From Pseudooceanicola marinus (GTDB lineage Bacteria; Pseudomonadota; Alphaproteobacteria; Rhodobacterales; Rhodobacteraceae): a DNA stretch of 64,000 bases. The notes beneath the pieces were generated by a model, which saw nothing but the letters and a program-made list of their open reading frames with translations, had not been told where the DNA came from and searched no databases. The first letter of the stretch is position 1. Every line of letters starts with the position of its first letter. The stretch lies in the NCBI RefSeq assembly GCF_020177265.1, contig NZ_JAIVMC010000001.1, forward strand, positions 897,056 through 961,055, given 5' to 3'. A program made the translations under genes and the position numbers. Positions 6,832-15,967 of this stretch are shown piece by piece.

Positions 6832-8964
6832 ATGCTCCATAACATGCTGACGACATTTCGTTTCGTCATGGTCATTGCGGCCGCGGCGCTCGGCACTGCC
6901 CCAGCCGTCCATGCCGCGTCCTCGCAGCCATATGAGTCCCCCGCCGTCACGGCGCGGTTGATCTCTGCCCAGGACGGAGTGCCCGACAGCGGCCGAACCC
7001 TATCAGGGGGGCTGGACCTGGACCTTGGCGACGGTTGGAAGACCTACTGGCGGTCACCAGGTGAAGTCGGCATCTCACCATCGGTGGATTGGGCGGGATC
7101 GGAGAACATCGCGGAGGTGGAATTCCTCTGGCCCGCCCCTGAGCGCTTCACGGCCTTCGGTATCGAGAACTTCGGCTACCACGGCGAAGTCGTCTTCCCG
7201 CTCCGGATCGAACTCGCACGACCGGGAGAGCCGGCAAAGCTTGAGGCGCAAGTCTCGCTGCTCGTCTGTTCAGACGTCTGCGTGCCGCGGGATTTCCACC
7301 TGAGCCTCGATCTGCCGGCCAGTAACGGAATCGATCAGCCGGTCGCCGACCGTATCGCCGGCTTTCTGGCGCGCGTTCCAGCTGAGGGGGACGGCATCGG
7401 CGTCGATCAGGCGCTTTTCCATCTCGACAACCAGACGACCGCGCTCACCATCTCGCTTCGCAGCGCCACACCGTTCAAGGACCCGGACGTCTTCCCGGAA
7501 CTCGGCGCAGACAACGCTCTCGGCAAACCCGATGTCCGGCTTGGCGACGGCGGGCGCAGAATGTGGGCCACGCTGCCGGTCCTTTCGACCGACGACGCGA
7601 CGCTTCACGATCCGGTCCTCACGGTGACAGACGGCCCGGACCGAGCCTTCACCGTCACGCCGGACCGTGCTGCCGAAGCCCCTGCCCCACCTTTCAGCAT
7701 CGCGACCGCCGCCCCCGGCATCGAAACCCTGATCTGGATCGCACTGGTCGCTTTCCTCGGGGGACTGATCCTGAACGTCATGCCCTGCGTGCTGCCGGTC
7801 CTCTCGATAAAGCTCTCGACGGTCATGAAACACGGCGAGCAGGATAGGCGCACGGTGCGCGCGGGCTTCCTCGCCGCCGCCGGGGGCGCCCTGACATTCA
7901 TGTGGGGGCTGGCGCTGATCCTCTTCCTGTTGCAGCGGGCCGGTGTCGTGGTCGGCTGGGGGCTGCAATTCCAGAACCCGCTGTTCCTTGCGGCGATGGT
8001 GCTGCTGCTGTCGGTTTTCTCTGCCAACATGCTGGGCGGTTTCGAGTTCAGCCTGCCCTCCGGCCTGCAGACGCGGCTGGCGAATTCCGGACGCGGACAC
8101 GTGCATGCCGCGGATTTCCTGACCGGCATGTTCGGCGCTGTCATGGCGACGCCATGTTCGGCCCCGTTCCTCGGGACGGCCATCGCCTTCGCACTGGCCG
8201 GGCGAGGTATCGATATCTTCATCGTCTTCACCAGCCTCGGGATCGGGCTGGCCGTGCCGTACCTCCTGGTCGCAGCCGTGCCGGGCGCCATTTCGCTCCT
8301 GCCGAAGCCCGGGCGCTGGATGGTGGCGTTGAGGTTTCTCCTCGGGGGCCTGCTCATGGCCACGGTGGCGTGGCTTCTCTGGGTGATGGCAGGTGTGGCC
8401 GGGACAGCCGCGGCAGCTGCCGTAGGCGGGCTGGCGCTGGCGCTGGCGGTCACTCTCTCCGTCCCACGTCTGCCCTCGGCCGCCCGCTGGCCGATCGTCG
8501 CCGCATGCGCCGGGCTGCCCCTGATCGCAGTTCCCCAGTTGACCAAAACGGAAGCGACCGAAGTCGCGGTCTCTTCGCTCAGCTGGATGCCCTTCGACCG
8601 GGCGGAAATCGCGCGGCGCGTGTCGCGCGGAGAGGTCGTCTTCGTCGATGTCACGGCCGACTGGTGCCTCACCTGCAAGGCCAACAAGGCACTGGTCATC
8701 GAGCGCGATCCCGTGCTGACCGCGCTGCGCGCCGAGGGCACAATTCCGATGCAGGCCGACTGGACGCGACCGGACGAGACCATTTCTCGCTATCTCGAAA
8801 GATTCGATCGCTACGGCATCCCGTTCAACGCCGTCTACGGCCCGGGCGCCCCTGACGGTATCGTGCTGTCGGAAATCCTGTCGGGTGAGGCGGTGATCAA
8901 CGCGCTGCGCTCCGCCTCGGGCGGCCGGGCGACCACGTCTGGCCTTTTTGATCAGGACTGGTGA
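6832..8964 (+). CDS. scsB: ScsB/DsbD-family thiol:disulfide interchange protein
   Basis: 710 residues from the ATG at 6832 (an ATG at 6844 is the alternative). A signal peptide is followed by a large periplasmic domain with the Cys pair CSDVC (about residue 143). Then comes a polytopic domain with the two membrane cysteines in NVMPCVLPVL and ATPCSAPFLG, and a C-terminal thioredoxin-like domain with WCLTC. This three-module layout passes electrons from cytosolic thioredoxin to periplasmic partners. The long N-terminal domain fits ScsB better than classical DsbD. Likely clients are the ScsC-like protein at 364 and the CcmG/CcmH pair at 12.9-13.9 kb. It is controlled from the CueR-type site at 6105. 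Confidence 0.85.
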   Translation: MLHNMLTTFRFVMVIAAAALGTAPAVHAASSQPYESPAVTARLISAQDGVPDSGRTLSGGLDLDLGDGWKTYWRSPGEVGISPSVDWAGSENIAEVEFLWPAPERFTAFGIENFGYHGEVVFPLRIELARPGEPAKLEAQVSLLVCSDVCVPRDFHLSLDLPASNGIDQPVADRIAGFLARVPAEGDGIGVDQALFHLDNQTTALTISLRSATPFKDPDVFPELGADNALGKPDVRLGDGGRRMWATLPVLSTDDATLHDPVLTVTDGPDRAFTVTPDRAAEAPAPPFSIATAAPGIETLIWIALVAFLGGLILNVMPCVLPVLSIKLSTVMKHGEQDRRTVRAGFLAAAGGALTFMWGLALILFLLQRAGVVVGWGLQFQNPLFLAAMVLLLSVFSANMLGGFEFSLPSGLQTRLANSGRGHVHAADFLTGMFGAVMATPCSAPFLGTAIAFALAGRGIDIFIVFTSLGIGLAVPYLLVAAVPGAISLLPKPGRWMVALRFLLGGLLMATVAWLLWVMAGVAGTAAAAAVGGLALALAVTLSVPRLPSAARWPIVAACAGLPLIAVPQLTKTEATEVAVSSLSWMPFDRAEIARRVSRGEVVFVDVTADWCLTCKANKALVIERDPVLTALRAEGTIPMQADWTRPDETISRYLERFDRYGIPFNAVYGPGAPDGIVLSEILSGEAVINALRSASGGRATTSGLFDQDW

Positions 8965-8973
8965 CCACCGACG

Positions 8974-9897
8974 CTACGCGGACGCTGCCTGGCATTGGCA
9001 CGGGTGAACCGCGATATTCGGGGTGTCCCGCGTGGTCTGCCAGGTGAGCAGGAACCCGGCGAACAGCAGGAGCGCACCACCATAAACGGTGCTCGCCGCC
9101 GGGATTTCCGCCAGGATCAGGAAACCAAGCAGGGTCGCCACGACCGGCGAGACGATAATGTCGATCAGCGAATAGACATTGGCGTTCAGCGTCTTGAGGA
9201 CCAGGGAGATCCCGAAATAGGCGAAGCCCGTTGAGACGAGTCCCAGCGCCAGAGCCCAGATGCCGACCGGGACCCCGCCCTCCCCCATGCCTGGCGTTGG
9301 TGAAAAGACCTGTCCGGGCCCAAAGATCAGCACCGAAGGGGCAAGGATCAGCGCGGCCACCAGCATCGACCAGGCAATGTCGTTTCCGGTCTCGGATTTT
9401 CCCTCGTGCCGCATGTAGGTGACCATCGCGGCATGGACGGCTCCATCAGCCAGCGCCACGAGATTGCCGAGCATGTGTCCGCCGGACAGCGGCTTGGCAA
9501 GAACGATGCCGACGATCGCGATCCCGAAGGTCAGGACGTTCCCGAGGGTCGCTCTTTCTTTCAGGAAAATGGCCGACAAGATGAAGGTAAAGAACGGTGC
9601 AACGCTCCAGAAAATCACGGCGTTCGCGATGGGAACAAGCGTCATCGCCAGGTTGAAGACGCTGATCTGCGTCGCAATGAGCACGCCGATGATCACGGTG
9701 TCGGTCATGTTTCCCCAAGGCAGCCGCAAAGGCTCACCATTCAGGACGGGCATCGTCAGCATGAGGAACAATGTCGCCGTCAGCAACGCGTAGAAGTTCA
9801 AGGTGTGGATGGGAATCAGTCCGCCGGTGAGCTTGACGAATATGCCGATCGTCGCCTCGGAGACGGTGATCAGGGCCAGCAGCAGTAGCGTGCGCAT
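8974..9897 (-). CDS. EamA/DMT-family transporter
   Basis: 307 residues with about ten hydrophobic helices arranged as two EamA repeats, the usual size for drug/metabolite exporters. GGAGG lies 6 nt before the start. The C terminus carries HPCQCQ, an unusual Cys pair. Its end faces the end of scsB 9 bp away, so transcription converges. It begins 12 bp after the ATC-hydrolase-like gene and may be the last gene of that leftward unit. The substrate is unknown; export of a thiol or amino-acid derivative is possible given the neighbour but unproven. Confidence 0.8.
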   Translation of the reverse strand: MRTLLLLALITVSEATIGIFVKLTGGLIPIHTLNFYALLTATLFLMLTMPVLNGEPLRLPWGNMTDTVIIGVLIATQISVFNLAMTLVPIANAVIFWSVAPFFTFILSAIFLKERATLGNVLTFGIAIVGIVLAKPLSGGHMLGNLVALADGAVHAAMVTYMRHEGKSETGNDIAWSMLVAALILAPSVLIFGPGQVFSPTPGMGEGGVPVGIWALALGLVSTGFAYFGISLVLKTLNANVYSLIDIIVSPVVATLLGFLILAEIPAASTVYGGALLLFAGFLLTWQTTRDTPNIAVHPCQCQAASA

Positions 9898-9909
9898 GAA
9901 ACCTCCAGC

Positions 9910-10662
9910 CTAAGCAGACCGTGCCCGCGCTGCCCAGCACATGTCGCAGACGGAGTCGCCGTGCGACAGCGTGTGCGGACGACGGTAATGGCCCCGCGAA
10001 GCATCGCTTGCAATCAGGTCGGCGCCCGGCCAATCGTAGGTGCACCAGCTCCGGCGGAAGGTCTCCAGCGCGTCGGGATCGCCCTCCGTCTCGGCCACCC
10101 GGCGAACGAAACTCTGGGGCGGACAGCAGGTGAAATGGGTCAGGATGTCATCGCCCTCACGCCACGCTTTCACCTCGTATCCGGGCGCTGCGGGGGCGCT
10201 GAAGGGAAAGACCAGCAGCATTCGGATGGTCCACCTCAGGCGCTGTCCGGGATCCCTCGCCACGAGCCGCACGGGCAGAGAGCTGAGGCTCAGCATCCTG
10301 CTGTAGATTTCCCAGCCGAGGTCGGCCACCACCTGTCGCGCGGTCTCGGGCGAAATGCCGGATTTCCTCAATGCGCGGTCGGCGGCGACGGTCCAGATCG
10401 CCATTTCGACCATCAGGCGGTTCCCGAAGCGGTCAAGTTCGTCCAACCGCGCGTGCCGGCGAAGAGCAACCGCTTCCGCATCCATTGCGGCCAGGTAGGA
10501 CTGGATCTCAGGACCGAGCCAGCGAATCGGGTGGCCTTGCGTGTCCGTCATCTGCCGGTTGGCAATGCCGCTGCGCACTGCACGTCTGACAGTCTGCCGG
10601 ATGACTTGTCGCGTGACACGAAGCCGAAGTGACGGCTGCGATCCTCGGACTCTTGCCGTCAT
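9910..10662 (-). CDS. L-2-amino-thiazoline-4-carboxylate hydrolase-like protein
   Basis: 250 residues. The C-terminal pattern fits the ATC-hydrolase family: HFTCCPPQSF, then SWCTYDW, then TLSHGD and CDMCWA, with several conserved Cys residues. Family members open 2-amino-thiazoline-4-carboxylate on the way to cysteine, although many homologues are untested. The ATG at 10662 overlaps the CDF stop as ATGA, which supports this start; an internal ATG at 10551 is the alternative. Multiple cysteines could also bind metal. Its placement between a CDF transporter and an EamA exporter suggests a metal or thiol role, not general metabolism. Confidence 0.6.
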   Translation of the reverse strand: MTARVRGSQPSLRLRVTRQVIRQTVRRAVRSGIANRQMTDTQGHPIRWLGPEIQSYLAAMDAEAVALRRHARLDELDRFGNRLMVEMAIWTVAADRALRKSGISPETARQVVADLGWEIYSRMLSLSSLPVRLVARDPGQRLRWTIRMLLVFPFSAPAAPGYEVKAWREGDDILTHFTCCPPQSFVRRVAETEGDPDALETFRRSWCTYDWPGADLIASDASRGHYRRPHTLSHGDSVCDMCWAARARSA

Positions 10663-11597
10663 GGTTCGTCTACTGTCTCGGCAGGGCCACTGGTCACGTC
10701 GATCTTCTCGGCGCCGCTCTCATCCAGGCACCTGGTTTCGATCTGAAGAGTGACGAAGAAGAAACCGAAATCCGATTTCAACATCGTATTCGCATCTTTC
10801 AGCAGTGCCGGCGTATCGGCGTCTTGAGAAACCCTCAGATGTCCGGAAAACACGTTGCGCCCGCTGGTCAGAGTCCAGGCGTGGACATGATGGGCATCCT
10901 GCACTCCGTCCATTTCCTCCAGCGCCTCGATCACCCCTCGCAAATCCACCTCGTCGGGCGTGCCCTCCATCAGCAGCCGCGCCGCGTCGCGCAGGATGCC
11001 CCAGCTCGCCCATAGCAGCACGACCCCGAATGCCATGCCGAGGATCGGGTCGATCAGTAAGAATCCAGTAAACTTGATGACCAGTGCCGTTACGATGATC
11101 AGAAGGCTCCCGACGAAGGTCTGGATGATGTGCCAGAGAGCGCCACGCACGTTGAGGTCGGTCTTGCTCTGCTGCCAGATCAGCCAGAGCGAGATCACCT
11201 CGGTGAAGAGCCCGCCCGCAGCCGCGATCAGCATCGGCCCGGTCGGCAGGTCTATCGGCGACCCGAGGCGCATCGCAGCCATGTAGATGACGACCAGTGC
11301 CATGCCGAGCAGAAAGCCACCGTTGACCAGCGCACCGATGATCTCCGAGCGATACCAGCCGAAACTGAAGGATTCGTCTGCCGGGCGCTTGGCAAGCCGA
11401 GCCGCGGCAATTGCGACCAGCACGCCGCCGACAGCCGAAAAGGTATGGAACGCGTCCGAGGTCACCGCGATCGACCCGGTCCATAAGCCGATGCCCATCT
11501 CGATCACGAAATACACGCCCGTCAGCCAGGCCGAAATTGCCATGCCCCGACCGCCCGAAGGCATGTGGCCGGCGTGCGGGTTGCCATGCGAACTCAT
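10659..11597 (-). CDS. Cation diffusion facilitator family transporter with altered metal site
   Basis: 312 residues, from an ATG with a strong GGAGGAGAG site. There are six hydrophobic helices and a C-terminal cytoplasmic domain (HHVHAWTLTSGR), as in CzcD/ZitB. The site-A ligands are incomplete. TM2 reads DAFHTFSA, keeping His51 but with Ala55 where Asp is expected. TM5 reads HIIQTFVGS, keeping His156 but with Thr160 where Asp is expected. Zn/Cd transporters normally need both Asp residues, so the substrate or mechanism may differ. The N terminus contains HGNPHAGHM, a short His/Met patch. It is coupled by ATGA to the next gene. Confidence 0.8.
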   Translation of the reverse strand: MSSHGNPHAGHMPSGGRGMAISAWLTGVYFVIEMGIGLWTGSIAVTSDAFHTFSAVGGVLVAIAAARLAKRPADESFSFGWYRSEIIGALVNGGFLLGMALVVIYMAAMRLGSPIDLPTGPMLIAAAGGLFTEVISLWLIWQQSKTDLNVRGALWHIIQTFVGSLLIIVTALVIKFTGFLLIDPILGMAFGVVLLWASWGILRDAARLLMEGTPDEVDLRGVIEALEEMDGVQDAHHVHAWTLTSGRNVFSGHLRVSQDADTPALLKDANTMLKSDFGFFFVTLQIETRCLDESGAEKIDVTSGPAETVDEP

Positions 11598-11712
11598 CGC
11601 TCTCTCCTCCTTGCCGTGTCCTTCACCATCGATCCAGCGGGCGGCCGCCTTGTCCGGCAGATGACCGCGGCAGATCCTTGAAAAGGCCATCTCAGGCCCC
11701 TTCGGCACTACG

Positions 11713-12870
11713 TCACCCCTGGAGATCCCGGAGAGCTTTCTCGACGATCTGTCTTCGAGGGTCGTCTTGAGCCGCGGCTTCCAGCAGTTCCTGCGCACGG
11801 CTGTAGGCCTCGATGGCGTTCTTGCGCTCGTTCAGGACCTTGTAGGCATTGCCAAGCCTCATCCACCCGTCCAGGTCGTCCGGTTCCGCTTCCAGCCGGG
11901 ATGCAAGACGATCGACCATAGACCTGATAAAGTCGGCTCTGTCGCCCTCGGACATGTCGCGCGCCGCCGCAACGTCTGCGGCACTGGGACCGCGCGGAGC
12001 TTCGGACGCGTAGTCCGAAACCGCGACGCGCGGCTTGCCTGTCGCCTGTGCGAGCCGATTGATCCGGGCCACGTAGCTATCCATCCAGGCCGCATATCCG
12101 TTTGCTTCCGTCAGGCGGGTCGTGAGCAGATCGTAGGCCTTGGCATCGTCGCCTCCCTGACTTTCGGCCAGCGCGGCGTAGAATGTGGCCGCCGGGTTCA
12201 TTGCGTCGATCTCCAGGGCACGTTCGATTGCCGCCTCGGCGCGCGGAACCACCGTCCCGGCGTTGGCCCCGATCAAGGCTTCTGCCAGCATCGACCAGGT
12301 CGCCGAGGTTGCATCCGAGCGATCCGCGACCGTCTCGAAGGCCCTCACGGCGTCCTCGAAGCGCTGCATCCGCATGTAGGTCTGACCGAGAAGCATCCAG
12401 CCTTCGCTCGCGCCGCCATTCGGATCGTTCTGCAAGCGATCATGGAGTTGCTGCGCCAAGTCCACGATCCGGGCCTCCTCCGCGCGCTCGGGGGCCCTCT
12501 CCCCGAACGCCAGGGCCGGGACGTCAGGAGCCCCGTTCACGGTGTAGTATCCAAAGGCCATGAGCGGGACGAAAAGCGCGGCAAGGATCGCGCCGGCCCG
12601 TCCGCCGCCTGCGCCGGGACCATGTTCTTCACTCGTTGTTCTGCGAACGACAGACAGAATGCGTTTCTTGATCTCCAGCTCCGCAGCCTTGGCTTCGGCG
12701 GCGGAAATAAGACCACGGTCCAGATCACGCCGGACTTCTTCCAGCTGATCGGCGAGCACCGCCGGGACCGCGTCGGAGCGAATGACGGCCGCCGTATCCG
12801 GCCTGAAGATCGGCAAGAGCGCGAAAGCTGACGCGACAAGAGCCATCACAAGGAAAGCAACCCAGATCAT
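11713..12870 (-). CDS. ccmI: Cytochrome c biogenesis protein CcmI
   Basis: 385 residues. Two N-terminal membrane helices (about 1-20 and 92-110) flank a cytoplasmic coiled segment (LADQLEEVRRDLDRGLI). A periplasmic TPR domain follows (WMLLGQTYMRMQRFEDAVRAF and similar repeats). This is the CcmI/CycH layout; CcmI binds apocytochrome c and presents it to the CcmFH ligation complex. The start overlaps the ccmH stop as ATGA. It is the last gene of the ccmFGHI run. The host may hold another full set elsewhere, so this could be an accessory copy serving the island's cytochromes. Confidence 0.9.
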   Translation of the reverse strand: MIWVAFLVMALVASAFALLPIFRPDTAAVIRSDAVPAVLADQLEEVRRDLDRGLISAAEAKAAELEIKKRILSVVRRTTSEEHGPGAGGGRAGAILAALFVPLMAFGYYTVNGAPDVPALAFGERAPERAEEARIVDLAQQLHDRLQNDPNGGASEGWMLLGQTYMRMQRFEDAVRAFETVADRSDATSATWSMLAEALIGANAGTVVPRAEAAIERALEIDAMNPAATFYAALAESQGGDDAKAYDLLTTRLTEANGYAAWMDSYVARINRLAQATGKPRVAVSDYASEAPRGPSAADVAAARDMSEGDRADFIRSMVDRLASRLEAEPDDLDGWMRLGNAYKVLNERKNAIEAYSRAQELLEAAAQDDPRRQIVEKALRDLQG

Positions 12871-13340
12871 TTTTCGTCTCTCCTACCATGTCGTGCGAGG
12901 ACCTCGGCGACGAGCGCCTCTTCCTCATCGCTGAGGGCCTCGACCGAAGCGCGTCGCCGTGCTCTCCAGAGGAGTATTCCGCCAATCACGAATGCGGCAG
13001 CGGGCAGAGCGAACGGCGCGATCCAGAGCGCGTAGGTCTGCGGTTTGAACGGAGGTTTGAACAGGACGAAATCGCCATAGCGGGCGCGGACGAAGTCGAT
13101 GACCTCCGTGTCGCTGTCGCCCGCCGTCAACCGCTCTCGCACCAGAAGGCGAAGGTCGCGCGCCACGCCTGCATTCGAACTGTCTATATCCTGGTTCTGA
13201 CAGACGACGCAGCGCAGCTCCCTCGATATCTCGCGGGCCCGCGCTTCGAGGTTCGGGTCAGCCAGCATCTCGTCCGGCTCCACGGCATTCGCCAGCCCAG
13301 GCAACCCCAGCATGATGATCAGAAACAGGGCCCGGATCAT
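12867..13340 (-). CDS. ccmH: Cytochrome c biogenesis protein CcmH
   Basis: 157 residues with a signal peptide, the hallmark motif LRCVVCQNQDI (redox CxxC) and a C-terminal membrane helix (IAPFALPAAAFVIGG). CcmH reduces or holds apocytochrome cysteines for haem attachment together with CcmF and CcmI. The start overlaps the ccmG stop by 4 nt and the stop overlaps ccmI by 4 nt, so the three are tightly coupled. It is the short CcmH form typical of alphaproteobacteria, where the TPR part is the separate CcmI. Confidence 0.93.
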   Translation of the reverse strand: MIRALFLIIMLGLPGLANAVEPDEMLADPNLEARAREISRELRCVVCQNQDIDSSNAGVARDLRLLVRERLTAGDSDTEVIDFVRARYGDFVLFKPPFKPQTYALWIAPFALPAAAFVIGGILLWRARRRASVEALSDEEEALVAEVLARHGRRDEK

Positions 13341-13903
13341 GAGCCCAACTCCCGATCAAGGGCCCCGGCCTGGGTCAGTGCGGTGGTGAACTTCGCGACA
13401 GCCTCCTCCCCCACGATGGGGCCGACATAGCGGTAGAGCACCGTCCCATCGCGGCCGACGATGAAGGTTTCGGGGACGCCGGATATGCCCCATTCGATGC
13501 CCGCGCGTCCTGAACGATCCGAGCCGATCCGCGCGTAGGGGTTGCCCAGATCCGAGAGCCAGGTCGCGGCGTCCTTGGGTTCGTCCTTGTAATTGATCCC
13601 GAAGAGACGCAGGCCGTAACGCTCGACGAACCGCGTCAGCACGGCATGCTCGGCCTTGCACGGGACGCACCACGAGGCGAAGACGTTGATGACCACGGGG
13701 CCCGGGGTGTCCGTCAGGTCTGCGCGCCCCAGGCCCGGCACATCGACACCGGGAACGGAAGGCAGATCGAATTCCGGTGCGGGCTGCGAAATCAGGACCG
13801 ACGGAATTTCGCTCGGGTCGCGTTCGGGATTCAGCCCCCAGAGGAAAAATCCTCCGAGCACTACGGCGACAGCCAACGGCACCACTGCAAACAGGCGTTT
13901 CAT
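13337..13903 (-). CDS. ccmG: Thiol:disulfide reductase CcmG/DsbE
   Basis: 188 residues. An N-terminal membrane anchor precedes a thioredoxin fold with VNVFASWCVPCKAEH (WCVPC active site) and the GVPETFIV cis-Pro loop. CcmG reduces CcmH or apocytochrome thiols. AGGAG precedes the ATG at 13903. It begins 8 bp after ccmF and overlaps ccmH. Its electrons would come from a CcdA/DsbD-type donor, and the ScsB-like protein at 6832 is the candidate in this window. Confidence 0.92.
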   Translation of the reverse strand: MKRLFAVVPLAVAVVLGGFFLWGLNPERDPSEIPSVLISQPAPEFDLPSVPGVDVPGLGRADLTDTPGPVVINVFASWCVPCKAEHAVLTRFVERYGLRLFGINYKDEPKDAATWLSDLGNPYARIGSDRSGRAGIEWGISGVPETFIVGRDGTVLYRYVGPIVGEEAVAKFTTALTQAGALDRELGS

Positions 13904-13911
13904 GGGGTCTC

Positions 13912-15912
13912 CTATTCTGCAGGCAGGCGCAGGTCGCCATGGGGGCGGGTTCGGCGCGGCACCCCCACGCGCAGCCTCCGATCCGATAGCGAGAGCGCGC
14001 CGCCTGCCACCAGCATCAAGGCACCGAGCCAGATGAAATTGACCAGCGGTTCGTAGAGAATACGCAGCGTCCAGGCTTCGCCGCTGGCCGCATCTTCCGA
14101 GGCGGGCTCACTGATCGAAGCATAAAGATCGCCCGCAAGTGTCGACCGGATCGCAGATTCCGTGGTCGTGCTTTGCGCCACGGGATAGCTCCGCCGCTCC
14201 GGGTAGAGCGTTGTCACCGGCTCGCCGTCTCGCCGGACCTCGAGCCTGCCGCGATCCGCGATGTAATTCGGGCCGCGCAGACGCTCGGCACCGGTAAAGG
14301 TCACGTCGAATCCGGCGATCGTTACGTCGGTCCCCGGCGTGACGAAGACGATCTCTTCGCTCTTCCAAGCGCTTGATCCGATCATGCCGATCATTGCCAC
14401 GGCGAGGCCGACGTGCGCCAGCGTCATGCCCTGCGATGCACGCGGCAGATTGCGCGCCCGGCGCAGCGTCTCGCTCAGAGGAGCTTCCATGAATTTGATC
14501 CGCAACGCCCATTCCCGGAGAGTCGCCAGAAGCAGCCATACCGCGATCAGAATGGAAACATAGGCCAGGAAAGGACCGCCGCTGATCAGGTACCAGACGG
14601 CGAGAGTGACAAGAACCGCCAGCCCGGCGACGAACCGGACCCGTTGAAGAACGCCGGCAAGATCCGCGCGCTTCCATGACAGGAAGGGGCCGGCACCCAT
14701 GAAAAGGCCGAGCACGAGCATCATGGGCACGAACGCCGCGTTGAAGAAGGGCGGTCCGACGGAGATCTTGTCGCCCGTGAGGGCCTCGAGGAGCAAGGGA
14801 TACAAGGTTCCGAACAGGACGGTTCCGGTTGCGGCCGCCAGGATCAGATTATTGACCAAAAGCCCGGCCTCGCGGCTGATTGGACGGAACAATCCGCCGC
14901 CCTCCATGACCGGCGCGCGCCAGGCGTAGAGCGTCAGCGAGCCGCCGATGGAAAGAGCCAGGAGTCCGAGGATGTAGATTCCCCGCTCCGGATCCACGGC
15001 GAAGGCATGGACCGAGGTTAGCAGCCCCGAGCGCACGATGAAGGTGCCCAGAAGCGACAGCGAGAACGTCAGGATGGCCAGGAGAATGGTCCAGCTTTTG
15101 AATGCATCGCGTTTCTCGGTCACGATGGCCGAATGCAGGAGTGCCGTGCCGAGCAACCAGGGCATAAAGCTGACGTTCTCGACCGGATCCCAGAACCACC
15201 AGCCGCCCCAGCCCAGCTCGTAATAGGCCCACCACGACCCAAGGGCGATCCCCGCGGTCAGGCTCATCCATGCGGCCAGGGTCCAGGGCCGGACCCATCG
15301 CGCCCAGGCGGCATCGATGCGTCCCTCGATCAGGGCCGCGACGGCGAAGGAAAACACGATCGAGAACCCGACATAGCCGAAATAGAGCAAGGGCGGATGC
15401 ATCGCGAGCCCCACGTCCTGCAGCAGGGGATTGAGGTCGCTGCCGTCCGCGGGAGGCGGGAATACGCGGTCGAACGGATTGGAGGTGAACAGCAGGAAAG
15501 ACAGGAACCCGACGCTGATCCAGGCCTGCACGGACAGCGTGCGCGCCTTCGTGGCTGCCGGGATGTTCGATCCCAGCACGGCCACGCCGGCACCGAATAC
15601 CGTCAGGATCAGCACCCAAAGAAGCAACGAGCCTTCGTGACTGCCCCAGGTCCCCGCGATCTTGAACAGCAGTGGCTTCAGGGAATGCGAGTTCTCCGCC
15701 ACGTTCCTGACGGTGAAGTCGCTGACCACGAATGACCGCATCAGCGCCGCGAAGGCCACTCCAACGAAAAACACCTGCCCGATCGCGGAAGACCGGGCAG
15801 ACTGCATCCACCGCACGTTGCCGCGTGAGGCCCCGAGGATTGGCAGGACGCTCTGGACCACAGCGAGAGACAAGGCCAACGCGAGGGCGAAATGCCCGAT
15901 TTCAGGTATCAT
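13912..15912 (-). CDS. ccmF: Haem lyase subunit CcmF
   Basis: 666 residues, normal length for CcmF, with many membrane helices. The tryptophan-rich WWD motif that handles haem is visible in the GWGGWWFWDPVENVSFMPW region (about 230-250). The family's conserved His residues are also expected in flanking loops. CcmF is the core of the complex that attaches haem to CxxCH in the periplasm. It heads the ccmFGHI run, 55 bp after the SHOCT gene. The haem-delivery genes ccmABCDE are absent from the window, so this set must cooperate with a chromosomal haem supply. Confidence 0.95.
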   Translation of the reverse strand: MIPEIGHFALALALSLAVVQSVLPILGASRGNVRWMQSARSSAIGQVFFVGVAFAALMRSFVVSDFTVRNVAENSHSLKPLLFKIAGTWGSHEGSLLLWVLILTVFGAGVAVLGSNIPAATKARTLSVQAWISVGFLSFLLFTSNPFDRVFPPPADGSDLNPLLQDVGLAMHPPLLYFGYVGFSIVFSFAVAALIEGRIDAAWARWVRPWTLAAWMSLTAGIALGSWWAYYELGWGGWWFWDPVENVSFMPWLLGTALLHSAIVTEKRDAFKSWTILLAILTFSLSLLGTFIVRSGLLTSVHAFAVDPERGIYILGLLALSIGGSLTLYAWRAPVMEGGGLFRPISREAGLLVNNLILAAATGTVLFGTLYPLLLEALTGDKISVGPPFFNAAFVPMMLVLGLFMGAGPFLSWKRADLAGVLQRVRFVAGLAVLVTLAVWYLISGGPFLAYVSILIAVWLLLATLREWALRIKFMEAPLSETLRRARNLPRASQGMTLAHVGLAVAMIGMIGSSAWKSEEIVFVTPGTDVTIAGFDVTFTGAERLRGPNYIADRGRLEVRRDGEPVTTLYPERRSYPVAQSTTTESAIRSTLAGDLYASISEPASEDAASGEAWTLRILYEPLVNFIWLGALMLVAGGALSLSDRRLRVGVPRRTRPHGDLRLPAE

Positions 15913-15967
15913 GATGTCTGTCCCTCTGTCTGTCTTTCACTGGTCCTGATGCGTCACGCCTCGCGCC

